64,000 bases of DNA from Lachnospiraceae bacterium A4 (lineage in GTDB: Bacteria > Bacillota > Clostridia > Lachnospirales > Lachnospiraceae), in NCBI GenBank assembly GCA_000403215.2, contig KE159549.1:1-64000 (forward strand), written 5' to 3'. The notes below the pieces were generated by a model. The model was not told the origin of the DNA. It saw nothing but the letters and a program-made list of their open reading frames with translations, and did no database searches. Of the stretch, positions 26,008 through 34,367 are shown one piece after another (position 1 is the first letter of the stretch; each line of letters begins with the position of its first letter). A program made the translations under genes and the position numbers.

Positions 26008-26442
26008 TTATATATTTTTTCGAAAACAAATAATGCGATTTGCTTCTTCAAATCCCATTGATAAATGAAATTCTAAACTGATATCATTGTCAATTTCGCA
26101 ATCACTTGCAAATTCAGTACAACATTTTTCCTTTGCCCAGTTTTCGCATTTTGATAGAAGCTCTTTTGCATATCCTCTATGCCTGTATTCTTTCTCAATA
26201 TAAATTGCTTCTAAATATCCAACAGGAGAGGTACTTGTTCCTTCAACATAATCTTTCCGAAGCTGACATTGTGCAAAGCCAACTTCTTTATTATCGGCAT
26301 ATTTCATGAAACAAACAGCATCAGAACTGCAAATAAGGTCAAGAAATCCTGATTGCAGTTCTGATATTGTATGATTGGACCACATTTTTACCGCCAATTC
26401 TGCCAGTGCGAATGTGTCTGCCTGCGTTGCTTCTCGAATCAT
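26008..26442 (-). CDS. GNAT acetyltransferase resembling aminoglycoside 6'-N-acetyltransferases
   Basis: A 144-residue GNAT protein. The blocks YVEGTSTSPVGYLEAIYIEK, EYRHRGYAKELL, CTEFASDCEIDN and FHLSMGFEEANRIICFRKNI parallel, in order and spacing, those of the chromosomal AAC(6')-I enzymes of Acinetobacter and relatives (YVNGTQTSPVAFLEGIFV, EYRRSGIA, CTEFASDAALDN), as I remember them. Such enzymes acetylate the 6'-amino group of aminoglycosides using acetyl-CoA. Residues RHRGYA form the pyrophosphate-binding loop. It lies on the minus strand, 18 bp downstream of a peptidase gene, and may be cotranscribed with it. Resistance activity is an inference from these motifs. Confidence 0.78.
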   Translation of the reverse strand: MIREATQADTFALAELAVKMWSNHTISELQSGFLDLICSSDAVCFMKYADNKEVGFAQCQLRKDYVEGTSTSPVGYLEAIYIEKEYRHRGYAKELLSKCENWAKEKCCTEFASDCEIDNDISLEFHLSMGFEEANRIICFRKNI

Positions 26443-26460
26443 AAAGTTACCTCCAGCTTA

Positions 26461-27780
26461 TTACATAATATCCCATATATTGAAAAGATGTTTGTTTTGC
26501 TGTTTCTTACGATTAATTTCCGATATATACTTTTTACATATAACGGCACTTAGAACATACTTTTCAAACCACGAATCCGAGCAAATATAGTATCCTTTAT
26601 GTAAGCCCTCTGTTCCATAAGAATTTTCTATTTTCCACCGCTTCGGCATTCCATCTTCTCCTAAATGAACACCTGTTAACATCATAGAATGACTTGCAAT
26701 TCCGGCTTTTAATTGAAAATAATCCTTCCTGCTCATTTCGAAATCAAAGCCTGTCACAGCCGCATAATCAAAACTATTATCGTCCCACAACTGTAATTCC
26801 TCCATGCACATTTTGTCATCATCAGCCATACATACCACAGGGATTCCAGCCTTTAGTTGTTCGATACATTTTTCTTTTAATTCATATAACGGAAGATTTA
26901 AAAACTGTTCCTCCTGACCACCTGCCACTTGAAAAACATCTGTCAATATACATGTTTCTCCAAAAGGTAATTTTTCATAAGGCAGAGAGATGATATTTAC
27001 AAACTGATCCAAAAATTCTCCTACAAAATCATAATAGAAAGTTTTGGGTGTGTATTGTTTCTTTTGCTTTTCATCTTCCAATGTATAAGTAAAAGTATCC
27101 GGCGGGCAGCCATAACATCTGCACAAAAAAGTAAAAATCTTTTTCAGTGCCTGCTCTTTTATTTCTACAATATTCTCTATATTTTGTCCCTCCAAAGCTG
27201 CCTTTCTTATCTCTGCGCTGATTTTTCGCAAATAATGATTCAAGCGATTATTCATCTCTTCTGTATTCGAGGATTGAAATGTTTCCGTCATTATTTCCGC
27301 TGGAACAATTCCATACTTTTTTACAAGTTCTTTGAAATTCGTCCAAAACCCGCCGTCTGTTACCGCATATTGAAACCATGAGTACACTTCTCTTTTATCA
27401 TAAGATTCATTTCTATATTGAATCGCTTTTTCCAAAAAACAATTTGCTTTCTCCAATTTATCCCAAAAACAAAGATAAGCAAAAGAAAGCTGAAAGTTTG
27501 TAGATTGCGGAGTACGTTTTCTAAGCCCTTTTACGATATGTTCTCTCAAAAGATTCAATCCCGCAACAATCCAACATCTTCCAGCATTGCCCTGTGCAGC
27601 AGTCTCCATCGTTGAAATGTCTACAGAAAATTCAAAAGGTTGTAACTTTGCTCTTTCTTTATCAAATGCAATGTCTGATATATAGTTCTTTGCATATTCT
27701 TTTTCATATATACTGTTTTTTACATCTGCTCTATACGCTTCTTTATTGCTTTGAATCCAAACAGTTGTAATTTCTTTCAT
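26461..27780 (-). CDS. Aminopeptidase C (PepC/bleomycin hydrolase family, peptidase C1B)
   Basis: About 439 residues from the ATG at 27780, chosen because AAAGGCGG precedes it; a longer TTG-initiated frame has no ribosome site. The papain-like catalytic residues are all present: Gln63 and Cys69 in QGNAGRCWIVAGLNLLRE, His in SHSMMLTGV, and Asn in WKIENSYGTEG. PepC enzymes are cytoplasmic hexameric aminopeptidases that also inactivate bleomycin; this length matches. The gene is AT-rich and stands next to the AAC(6')-like gene on the same strand. Immediately upstream is the IS110 element. Confidence 0.88.
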   Translation of the reverse strand: MKEITTVWIQSNKEAYRADVKNSIYEKEYAKNYISDIAFDKERAKLQPFEFSVDISTMETAAQGNAGRCWIVAGLNLLREHIVKGLRKRTPQSTNFQLSFAYLCFWDKLEKANCFLEKAIQYRNESYDKREVYSWFQYAVTDGGFWTNFKELVKKYGIVPAEIMTETFQSSNTEEMNNRLNHYLRKISAEIRKAALEGQNIENIVEIKEQALKKIFTFLCRCYGCPPDTFTYTLEDEKQKKQYTPKTFYYDFVGEFLDQFVNIISLPYEKLPFGETCILTDVFQVAGGQEEQFLNLPLYELKEKCIEQLKAGIPVVCMADDDKMCMEELQLWDDNSFDYAAVTGFDFEMSRKDYFQLKAGIASHSMMLTGVHLGEDGMPKRWKIENSYGTEGLHKGYYICSDSWFEKYVLSAVICKKYISEINRKKQQNKHLFNIWDIM

Positions 27781-27892
27781 TTTTATAATCCGCCTTTCTG
27801 CGAAAGGCACCAATGCGTCATGAAACGTGTTGGATAACTTTCACTTTCCTAATTTATCTTCCTTCTGTTATTATCTTCTTATAAGACTGACA

Positions 27893-28080
27893 CACTACAG
27901 AACACGTGGAGGTGAGTGGCGGGGCTGTATAGCGGCGACCTCGCATTTTTATATGTTGTCGGTCATCCGTTAAGGCATCAATGATTGGCGCATTACCGTA
28001 GCCCGTAAACTTATCTCTTCCAAAGTCGTCTCGATTTTGCCGGATGACCAGTCACTGTCAGTCTTATAACTATAAAGTTT
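27893..28080 (+). ncRNA. Candidate IS110 bridge RNA
   Basis: Perfect 14-bp inverted repeats, TTATAAGACTGACA (27879-27892) and its complement (28056-28069), enclose a stretch with two further helices. One is GAGGT/ACCTC (27909-27913 with 27938-27942), closing a 24-nt loop. The other is a perfect 9-bp stem GGTCATCCG/CGGATGACC (27961-27969 with 28041-28049), closing a loop of about 70 nt. IS110-group elements are known to encode, just upstream of the transposase, a bridge RNA of about 180 nt with two large internal guide loops. Size, position and helix layout fit; the guide sequences are not assigned. Confidence 0.65.
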
Positions 28081-28095
28081 CAGGAGGTTATTTTT

Positions 28096-29355
28096 TTGTC
28101 GTTTAAAATCCTAAAAAACAACTGCTGTGGACTTGATGTCCACAAAACATGGATCTTTGCCTGTATTGGTATCACTGATTCCAACAACCGCACAGAATAT
28201 AAGCAGGCACGCTTTTCTTCCTTTACAAAAGGATTGCAGGAGCTGTGTGACTGGCTTGCTAAATATAACTGTAATGATGTCTGCATGGAGTCTACCGGCA
28301 AGTATTGGATCCCTGTTTTTAATGTCTTGGAGAAGAATAACATCTGGGTTACTCTTTCACACCCCAAATATACAAAGCCTCAGAAGGGCAACAAGACAGA
28401 CCGTAAGGATGCCAAATGGATTTGTGATTTATACATGTGCGGAATGGTAAAACCTTCCTTTATCCCGCCTGCTGACATCCGTGAATTAAGAGATCTGGTA
28501 AGATACCGTTTCAAACTCACCTGTATGATTACTGGTGAGAAGAACCGTGTTCATAACTGTCTTACTATATCTAACTTAAAATTAGATGATGTATTCTCTG
28601 ATATATTTGGTAAATCTTCCCGTTCCATCACGGAACAGATTTTACAACACCCTGGGGAAACTTTTGATGTAACACCATTCGTAGACAGCAGATGCAAGAC
28701 TCCAATAGAACAAATACAGGCTGCTGTTGATGGCGCTGTCTCTGCTCAACAGGCTGTGAAACTCAGACAATGCTTGAATCACATCGATGAACTAGAAATG
28801 CACAAGGCAGAAATAGAACGGGAAATCTTTCGTCTCAGTGATAAATACGAAGATATCCTTACTCTTATACGAACCGTACCAGGATTCAATAAGAACCCAA
28901 TGACTGCCATTCAGGTGCTATCTGAAATCGGAGGTGACATGTCTGTTTTCCCCACAGCTAAAAACCTCGCTTCATGGGCTGGATGCTGTCCCCGCAATGA
29001 CCAAAGCAATCAAAAAATCAAATCCACTAGGATTTCCCGTGCTGGTTCTTATTTTAAACCAGTTTTGGTGCAGATTGCAAATGCTTTGGTTAAATCGAAA
29101 AAACATCCTGAATTTACTACCCGCTATCGCCGTATAAAAGCACGCCGTGGTCACAAAAAAGCCATCATTGCCATCTGTCGTATGATCCTGACCGCTATCT
29201 GGCACATACTCACAGATTTAAAGCCATATACACCAGAAGGCTTCCTTGAACCACGTCCTGTGAATGAAGCTAAGACACTGACTACTTCACAGGCACTTAA
29301 TATGCTTAAACAACGTGGTTACATCATCAAGGATGAGGCTGTTCCTGTTGCTTGA
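28096..29355 (+). CDS. IS110 family transposase (DEDD recombinase)
   Basis: A 419-residue transposase. The N-terminal RuvC-like DEDD domain shows Asp14 in CGLDVHK, Glu65 in CMESTGKYW, and Asp102/Asp105 in KTDRKDAKW. A coiled-coil linker follows (about 235-255), then the Tnp_20 domain with TVPGFNKNPMTAIQVLSEIG and SWAGCCPRNDQS and a serine-rich ISRAGSYFK segment that includes the expected catalytic serine. The start is TTG at 28096, behind CAGGAGG at 8 nt. All key residues are intact, so the element may be mobile. Confidence 0.94.
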   Translation: MSFKILKNNCCGLDVHKTWIFACIGITDSNNRTEYKQARFSSFTKGLQELCDWLAKYNCNDVCMESTGKYWIPVFNVLEKNNIWVTLSHPKYTKPQKGNKTDRKDAKWICDLYMCGMVKPSFIPPADIRELRDLVRYRFKLTCMITGEKNRVHNCLTISNLKLDDVFSDIFGKSSRSITEQILQHPGETFDVTPFVDSRCKTPIEQIQAAVDGAVSAQQAVKLRQCLNHIDELEMHKAEIEREIFRLSDKYEDILTLIRTVPGFNKNPMTAIQVLSEIGGDMSVFPTAKNLASWAGCCPRNDQSNQKIKSTRISRAGSYFKPVLVQIANALVKSKKHPEFTTRYRRIKARRGHKKAIIAICRMILTAIWHILTDLKPYTPEGFLEPRPVNEAKTLTTSQALNMLKQRGYIIKDEAVPVA

Positions 29356-29741
29356 TTAGGTGTTGTGTCTATATTTAATTTTTTAGCCACCAAAAGATGG
29401 CTTGTTTGCTATGCCCTTTATTTCTTGGTTGTCCTCTATTTATTTGTTTCAAACTTAGTTCTCCCTAAAATCTAAAAATACTCATTTCGCGCAGCATATC
29501 TCTCAACTGCTTTACGAAACTTCTGAACAAAATATTATACTGCAATTTATTATATCACTTTCCCACTCCATTTTCCACAAAAATAGGGAGCATAGCAGCC
29601 TATTAAATTTTCAAGATTTATGTGGAAATTCAAACGTAGAAAACACTATGTTTTGCCCCTGCATTATGACATTGGGTAGTTGCGATACCCTGCATTTTTG
29701 TGGTAAATTATTAAATACAATAGTATAATCGAGGTGAAAAC
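29356..29741. other. Gap after the IS110 transposase
   Basis: These 386 bases should contain the short right end of the IS element and then AT-rich spacer. A small hairpin (GGGTA/TACCC near 29675-29692) is visible. I see no gene and no clear promoter beyond the A/T-rich stretch just before 29742. Confidence 0.5.
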
Positions 29742-30305
29742 ATGCGAAACGATATTTTAACCAATTTACAGAAGGAAATATATGACAGGTGTCAAAGAGA
29801 AACAAATAAATTTGGGATGGGGTGTTACGATCACATTGTTGAAGTGGTAAAAAATGGAGAAATTCTGGCAGAAAAATATGGAGCGGATAAAGAAGTAGTT
29901 TTGATTGCGGCATGGTTACACGATATTGCTTCCATAACAGATTATAGTCTATATGATTTACATCATATACATGGGGCAGAAATGGCATATAGCATTTTAA
30001 AAGAATATCGTTACGACAGCCAGAAAATTCGTATGGTACAGGAGTGCATTAAAAATCATAGGGGGAGTGTAAATTTAGAGAAAAATAGCCTTGAAGAATT
30101 GTGCGTGGCTGATGCTGATGCAATTTCACATTTTGACAGTGTTCCCGGTTTGTTGTATCTGGCTTATGTTCAAAAAGGAATGGGGGTTGAAGCTGGCAAG
30201 GAGTTTGTAAAGAATAAATTAGCAAGAAGCTTTCAGAAATTATCTACAGAAAGCAAACAATACTATCAAAATAAGTACGAAAAAGTAATGGAAGTCTTAA
30301 AATGA
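29742..30305 (+). CDS. HD-domain phosphohydrolase
   Basis: A 187-residue HD-superfamily protein. Metal ligands are visible in order: His in CYDHIVEVV near residue 30, the His-Asp pair in AAWLHDIAS near 59-60, histidines in LHHIHGAEM, and Asp in VADADAISHFDS. Small HD proteins like this hydrolyse nucleotides or phosphate esters; the substrate is unknown. The ATG follows GAGGTG. It is the first of a series of small, separately initiated genes in the AT-rich stretch and is followed after 45 bp by a GNAT gene. Confidence 0.85.
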   Translation: MRNDILTNLQKEIYDRCQRETNKFGMGCYDHIVEVVKNGEILAEKYGADKEVVLIAAWLHDIASITDYSLYDLHHIHGAEMAYSILKEYRYDSQKIRMVQECIKNHRGSVNLEKNSLEELCVADADAISHFDSVPGLLYLAYVQKGMGVEAGKEFVKNKLARSFQKLSTESKQYYQNKYEKVMEVLK

Positions 30306-30350
30306 CAATTCTTGGGTTTTGTTTAGAAAAGGACATTAGGAGGAGCATAG

Positions 30351-30812
30351 ATGAAAGAAATCATTGCATATGAAATGGTATGTGATAAAACAGTGGCGTA
30401 TCGAAATGACATAATTTGTGTTCCATTTGAAGAAAAATACTGGAAGGAATATAAGAAACTATATAATGAATGTTTTTATCATATGAGAAAAGCGTTAGAA
30501 GTCGAGCCAATCAATTTTTATGATGCGTATTCTCAAGTCAAAGATAAAATAAATGATATATTCCTATATTTGCAACATGGAAAAATAATCGGTGCAGTAT
30601 CTTGCTATGGAAATGAGTTAGATGATTTAATCGTTGAGAAATCGTTTCAAGGACAAGGTATAGGACAAAAATTGTTATTATGGGGAATGAATCATATAAA
30701 AGAACGAGGCTATGAAGAAATTATTTTGCATGTTGCGGAATGGAATCAGAATGCGGTAAAGTTGTATTTGAAAAATGGATTTCGTATTAAGAAAAAGGAA
30801 AGGGTGCGTTAA
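30351..30812 (+). CDS. GNAT family N-acetyltransferase
   Basis: A 153-residue GNAT protein. The acetyl-CoA loop FQGQGIGQKLLLWGM (about residues 103-117) and the closing NAVKLYLKNGFRI are typical. The N-terminal part (VPFEEKYWKEYKKLYNECF) matches the amino-acid or small-amine type GNATs. The substrate is unknown. AGGAGG precedes the ATG. It lies 45 bp behind the HD gene and may share its transcript. Confidence 0.85.
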   Translation: MKEIIAYEMVCDKTVAYRNDIICVPFEEKYWKEYKKLYNECFYHMRKALEVEPINFYDAYSQVKDKINDIFLYLQHGKIIGAVSCYGNELDDLIVEKSFQGQGIGQKLLLWGMNHIKERGYEEIILHVAEWNQNAVKLYLKNGFRIKKKERVR

Positions 30813-30822
30813 ATGTTTTATC

Positions 30823-30877
30823 TTGACTTTTGAGACTACTTGGTGTAGTCTGAAATAAAGACTACATATTGTGGTCT
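30823..30877 (+). promoter_or_regulatory. Promoter with two BlaI/MecI-type operators
   Basis: TTGACT (30823-30828) and TAGTCT (30846-30851) are 17 nt apart. A first dyad GACTAC-5 nt-GTAGTC (30834-30850) overlaps the -10 box. A second, AGACTACA-3 nt-TGTGGTCT (30859-30877), with one mismatch, lies just downstream. BlaI/MecI repressors bind TACA/TGTA-type dyads, so both are likely sites for the regulator encoded at 30898. Confidence 0.8.
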
Positions 30878-30897
30878 GTGAAAGGAGCATGAAATAT

Positions 30898-31257
30898 ATG
30901 GCAGAGATACAATTGGGTGTTATTGAGGCACGATATGCGGATATGATTTGGGCGCATGAGCCGGTTACGTCGTCGGAACTGGTAAAAATGACAGCGGTAG
31001 AATTTAACTGGAAGAGAACCACGGCACATAATGTATTGCGGAGACTGATAGACAAAGGATTGTTCCGCAATGAAAATGGAGTGGTAACTGCTGTGATTTC
31101 GAGAGATGAATTTTATTCCATGCAGAGCAGACAATATGTGGAAGATACTTTTGACGGTTCCCTTCCGGCATTTCTTGCGGCATTTATGCAGGGTGGCAAG
31201 ATTACAGCGGATGAAGCGGAAGAAATCCGCAGAATGATTGACAGGGCAGAGGAGTAA
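30898..31257 (+). CDS. BlaI/MecI/CopY family repressor
   Basis: About 119 residues. The winged-helix domain (GVIEARYADMIWAHEPVTSS, then WKRTTAHNVLRRLIDKGLF) is typical of penicillinase repressors, with the C-terminal dimerisation helix (FLAAFMQGGKITADEAEEIR). I chose the ATG at 30898 (MAEIQLG) because AAAGGAG sits at the right distance; upstream in-frame starts overlap the ribosome site. The gene ends 5 bp before the BlaR1-type sensor. Two dyads at 30834-30877 imply autoregulation. Cleavage of the repressor would be triggered by the M56 peptidase next door. Confidence 0.92.
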   Translation: MAEIQLGVIEARYADMIWAHEPVTSSELVKMTAVEFNWKRTTAHNVLRRLIDKGLFRNENGVVTAVISRDEFYSMQSRQYVEDTFDGSLPAFLAAFMQGGKITADEAEEIRRMIDRAEE

Positions 31258-31262
31258 AGGGT

Positions 31263-33635
31263 ATGGGCGATGTTTTCTTGAAATTATTCAATATGAGCAT
31301 TACTGCCGGCTGGTTCATATTGGCAGTTTTATGCATCAGGCTGTTTTTTCGAAAAATTCCAAAGTGGGTGAATTGCATGTTGTGGGGAGCGGTAGCAGTC
31401 AGGCTGGTTTGTCCGTTTTCCATTGAAAGCCAGCTCAGTGTACTGCCAAGTTCAGAACCGATCAAATCCAGTACGGTTGTGGAAGGGGAGGGGCATAAGT
31501 ATATACCGTCCATAGACAGCCGTCTGACGATTGTGGAAAATACGATCAATCCGATGCTGACAGAAACCTTTGCATATGATGAATCAAACAGTGTGGCGCC
31601 CTTTCAGATCGTTACATATATTGCCGGTCTTGTCTGGGGCTGTGGTATGGTGCTGTTCATCATTTGTGCAGTGTGCAGCGCTTTCAAACTACAGAAGCTT
31701 GTAAGAGAAGCGGTATGCGTCAGGGAGAATATTTACATTGGTGATGCCATAAAATCACCGTTTATTTTGGGCATTGTCAGGCCAAGAATTTATCTTTCTT
31801 CTGCACTGGGTGAGACAGAGATGAGCTATATCCTTGCACACGAATCTGCACATCTGAAAAGAAAAGACCATTGGTGGAAAGCGCTGGGTTATTTACTGTT
31901 GTGTGTCTATTGGTTTCACCCTCTTTGCTGGATCGCATATTCCCTGTTCTGCAAGGATATTGAACTGGCATGTGATGAAAAGGTAGCCAAAGATATGACG
32001 TTCCATGAGAAAAAAGAGTATTCTAAAGTATTGTTATCCTGTGCGAGACAGAGGCGTCTGATTCTGGTGTGCCCGTTGGCTTTTGGGGAAGTGGGCGTAA
32101 AGGAAAGAGTGAAATCCGTATTGAATTATAAAAAACCGACATTGTGGATTATGATGGCAGCGGCGGCAGTATTCGTGGTACTGGCGGTATGCTTTTTGAC
32201 GAATCCCACCAAAGCGTATCAGATCAAAATTACCATTCCCGCGGGAAGTACAAAACCCGTTTGCTATTCAGACGAAGAAATCAGTCCGAAGGGTAATATG
32301 CTTACCTTATACGCTGGTGAAGGACTTGGAGATACGGAAATTACATTGCTGCCGGTAGAGGTCAGGGAGGAAAATGCTTACGACGAACCAGCCTATATGA
32401 CACCGGGAATGCCTGTGAAGATGGATGTAGAAAAAGGCGCATGGTTTAAAATAGGCGTAAATGTGCAGAATACGACAGATGAAAGTAAGGACGTGTATGT
32501 ATCTGTAAAAAATGTGGAAGTACGGATTGCTTCTGCAAAGGAAGTTGAAGATAGTAACTTATCCACAGGACAGACGCCAAGTGAGGAAGATGCTGCACAG
32601 CAGGAAACGGATGCTGATATGCAGGTATCTGATATTTTAAACGGAAGCAGTCCCGTTACCATATCAAGGGAAGATGGGCGAATCTTTCGTGCCTTTATTG
32701 AGGTTGGGGAGTGGCATGAGGGTACTTCGGACTGTTTGAATAACTGTGAATTTATTTTTGATGGAAATACGGTAAGATATCATTCCGATTGCGGAACCTT
32801 TAACGATTCTGTTTATAATAGACATATCACGCTTAGTGAAGAAGATAAATCGGAAGTGAATGCTATTCTTGAACAATATATTTCTTTACAGGCGGAGGAA
32901 ATGCCGGTAGAAAATGATGCTATACACAATATCACGCTTTATGAACAGCCGGAACCCGACAAGGTATGTATAAAAGTACAGCCTTCCATGATAAGGGAGT
33001 ACGCGTATTATTATTATATTCCTACAGGTAAAGATCAAGAATGGCTGTCAGCACAGGTAGAGGCGCTGGATTTGGAAGGAAAACCATTTGACAAACGATG
33101 GGAAGGGCATAAGGAGCGAGGCTGGCAGATCATCTATAATGGTGCAGAAATCAGAGCATTTGAAGGAGGGTACTTGTATTATACATATGATGATGCAAAT
33201 GGTTTGATGGAGTGCTTCATAGAAGCACCCAAGTTGTGCGACTATATACAAATTATGCTGAGCGAGGAAATCGGTTATCAAGAGTTTGATGTTTCCAAAA
33301 TAAAAGATATTGTTTCCGCGAAGCTAGATGTGAAGTCTGCTTTGACCGGCGGGCAATTTTATAGTCAGACTATAACAGATGCAGAGACACTGCAAACGTT
33401 TGAAGAGTGGTTTAATAATGCAAAATATATATATGGCGGAACAGAATGCGGAACACAGTGTGCCTGTCTGGCGTTGACGTTGGCAGATGGGGAGGTAGTG
33501 AAACTGTCAATGGCTACAGACAGTTGTCCGAATTTCCATATAGGCGGAGTTGCCTATGATTACCGTCCGGTGTCAGATTGGAATAATCGTGAGTTTTACA
33601 AATGCTTCAATGAGATACCGTGGGAGTATGAGTAG
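31263..33635 (+). CDS. BlaR1/MecR1-like M56 metallopeptidase sensor with a non-penicillin-binding ectodomain
   Basis: A 790-residue membrane protein. The first 330 residues hold four membrane segments and the M56 zinc peptidase domain: zinc motif HESAH at 193-197, then ELACDEKVAK with the third ligand. A membrane helix at about 295-315 leads to an external domain of about 470 residues. This ectodomain lacks the SxxK/SxN/KTG motifs of penicillin-binding sensors; instead it ends with a repeat-like region containing CGTQCACLALTLADGEVVKL, resembling the DUF of other Lachnospiraceae BlaR homologues. It probably senses an unknown envelope signal and cleaves the repressor. No beta-lactamase or PBP gene is adjacent. 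Confidence 0.87.
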   Translation: MGDVFLKLFNMSITAGWFILAVLCIRLFFRKIPKWVNCMLWGAVAVRLVCPFSIESQLSVLPSSEPIKSSTVVEGEGHKYIPSIDSRLTIVENTINPMLTETFAYDESNSVAPFQIVTYIAGLVWGCGMVLFIICAVCSAFKLQKLVREAVCVRENIYIGDAIKSPFILGIVRPRIYLSSALGETEMSYILAHESAHLKRKDHWWKALGYLLLCVYWFHPLCWIAYSLFCKDIELACDEKVAKDMTFHEKKEYSKVLLSCARQRRLILVCPLAFGEVGVKERVKSVLNYKKPTLWIMMAAAAVFVVLAVCFLTNPTKAYQIKITIPAGSTKPVCYSDEEISPKGNMLTLYAGEGLGDTEITLLPVEVREENAYDEPAYMTPGMPVKMDVEKGAWFKIGVNVQNTTDESKDVYVSVKNVEVRIASAKEVEDSNLSTGQTPSEEDAAQQETDADMQVSDILNGSSPVTISREDGRIFRAFIEVGEWHEGTSDCLNNCEFIFDGNTVRYHSDCGTFNDSVYNRHITLSEEDKSEVNAILEQYISLQAEEMPVENDAIHNITLYEQPEPDKVCIKVQPSMIREYAYYYYIPTGKDQEWLSAQVEALDLEGKPFDKRWEGHKERGWQIIYNGAEIRAFEGGYLYYTYDDANGLMECFIEAPKLCDYIQIMLSEEIGYQEFDVSKIKDIVSAKLDVKSALTGGQFYSQTITDAETLQTFEEWFNNAKYIYGGTECGTQCACLALTLADGEVVKLSMATDSCPNFHIGGVAYDYRPVSDWNNREFYKCFNEIPWEYE

Positions 33636-33689
33636 GGGATATGTTTTACTAAGGCATTATAAAATCGGGATTTGCAGATATACTGGAAT

Positions 33690-34190
33690 TTATAAAGTCC
33701 GCTGGGCTACAACGACCGTATAGCGATCCGTATCATACGTAATCCCTGTTTCCTTAAAATTGTTTTTACGCCAAAAATGCTCTGCCTGAGGATTGCCTTT
33801 AACCCAACCAAGTCGGACGTATGAAAGTCTGATTTCGGTCAGATAGCGGCATAAAGCGTTAATTATGCCGCTTCCAATCCCGGCATTCTGAATCGATGCC
33901 GCTGTCATAAAAAAACCGATAAATCCAGTTTTTTCATCGGGGTATGCCATAATAAAATCCATTACGGCAATCAATTCTTCCCCTTTGTAGTACCCTATAT
34001 AATACTTGTCGCACATTTCTTTATTCGGCGGCAAGGCTTTCATATCGTCCAGAATACTCTGTTCGGTTACAAAGGGCGGACAGTATTGGTAATACAAGCT
34101 GTTTTTGCTGCACAGCGAATAAATATCTGCCACGTCCGCTTTTCCAAGGCGGCGTACAGTATAATCATTGGAGAAAAGGAATATATCCAT
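33690..34190 (-). CDS. GNAT family N-acetyltransferase
   Basis: About 166 residues from the ATG at 34190, chosen because AAGGGGG lies 8 nt before it. GNAT landmarks: GFIGFFMTAASIQNAGIGSG with the CoA loop and a final WRKNNFKETGI. The first part (VRRLGKADVADIYSLCSKN) resembles RimI-like acetyltransferases acting on small substrates. It converges with the BlaR1-like gene. The substrate is unknown. Confidence 0.85.
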   Translation of the reverse strand: MDIFLFSNDYTVRRLGKADVADIYSLCSKNSLYYQYCPPFVTEQSILDDMKALPPNKEMCDKYYIGYYKGEELIAVMDFIMAYPDEKTGFIGFFMTAASIQNAGIGSGIINALCRYLTEIRLSYVRLGWVKGNPQAEHFWRKNNFKETGITYDTDRYTVVVAQRTL

Positions 34191-34367
34191 TTCCGTTACC
34201 CCCTTCATAATAAATGTAGTGCTGAAAATCAGCAAGGTTTTCTTTATTATTTTTTACTCCTTTTTCGGAAAAGTGTAGTCACTGCTTAAAATTTGAAGTA
34301 CAATGTATATTTTCACATATGATCACGAAGTTACATTTACCCGACAACTCTTTAAACTGGAAGTTAA

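Larger units (their letters stand above)
27879..29400 (+). mobile_element. IS110-group insertion sequence (end coordinates approximate)
   Basis: It contains an intact IS110 transposase (28096-29355) preceded by a structured non-coding region (27879-28080), the arrangement of the IS110 group. The exact ends cannot be set because these elements lack terminal inverted repeats and duplicate little or no target. The left limit is put at the first base of the 14-bp inverted repeat flanking the structured region; the right limit is a guess shortly after the transposase stop. Confidence 0.8.
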
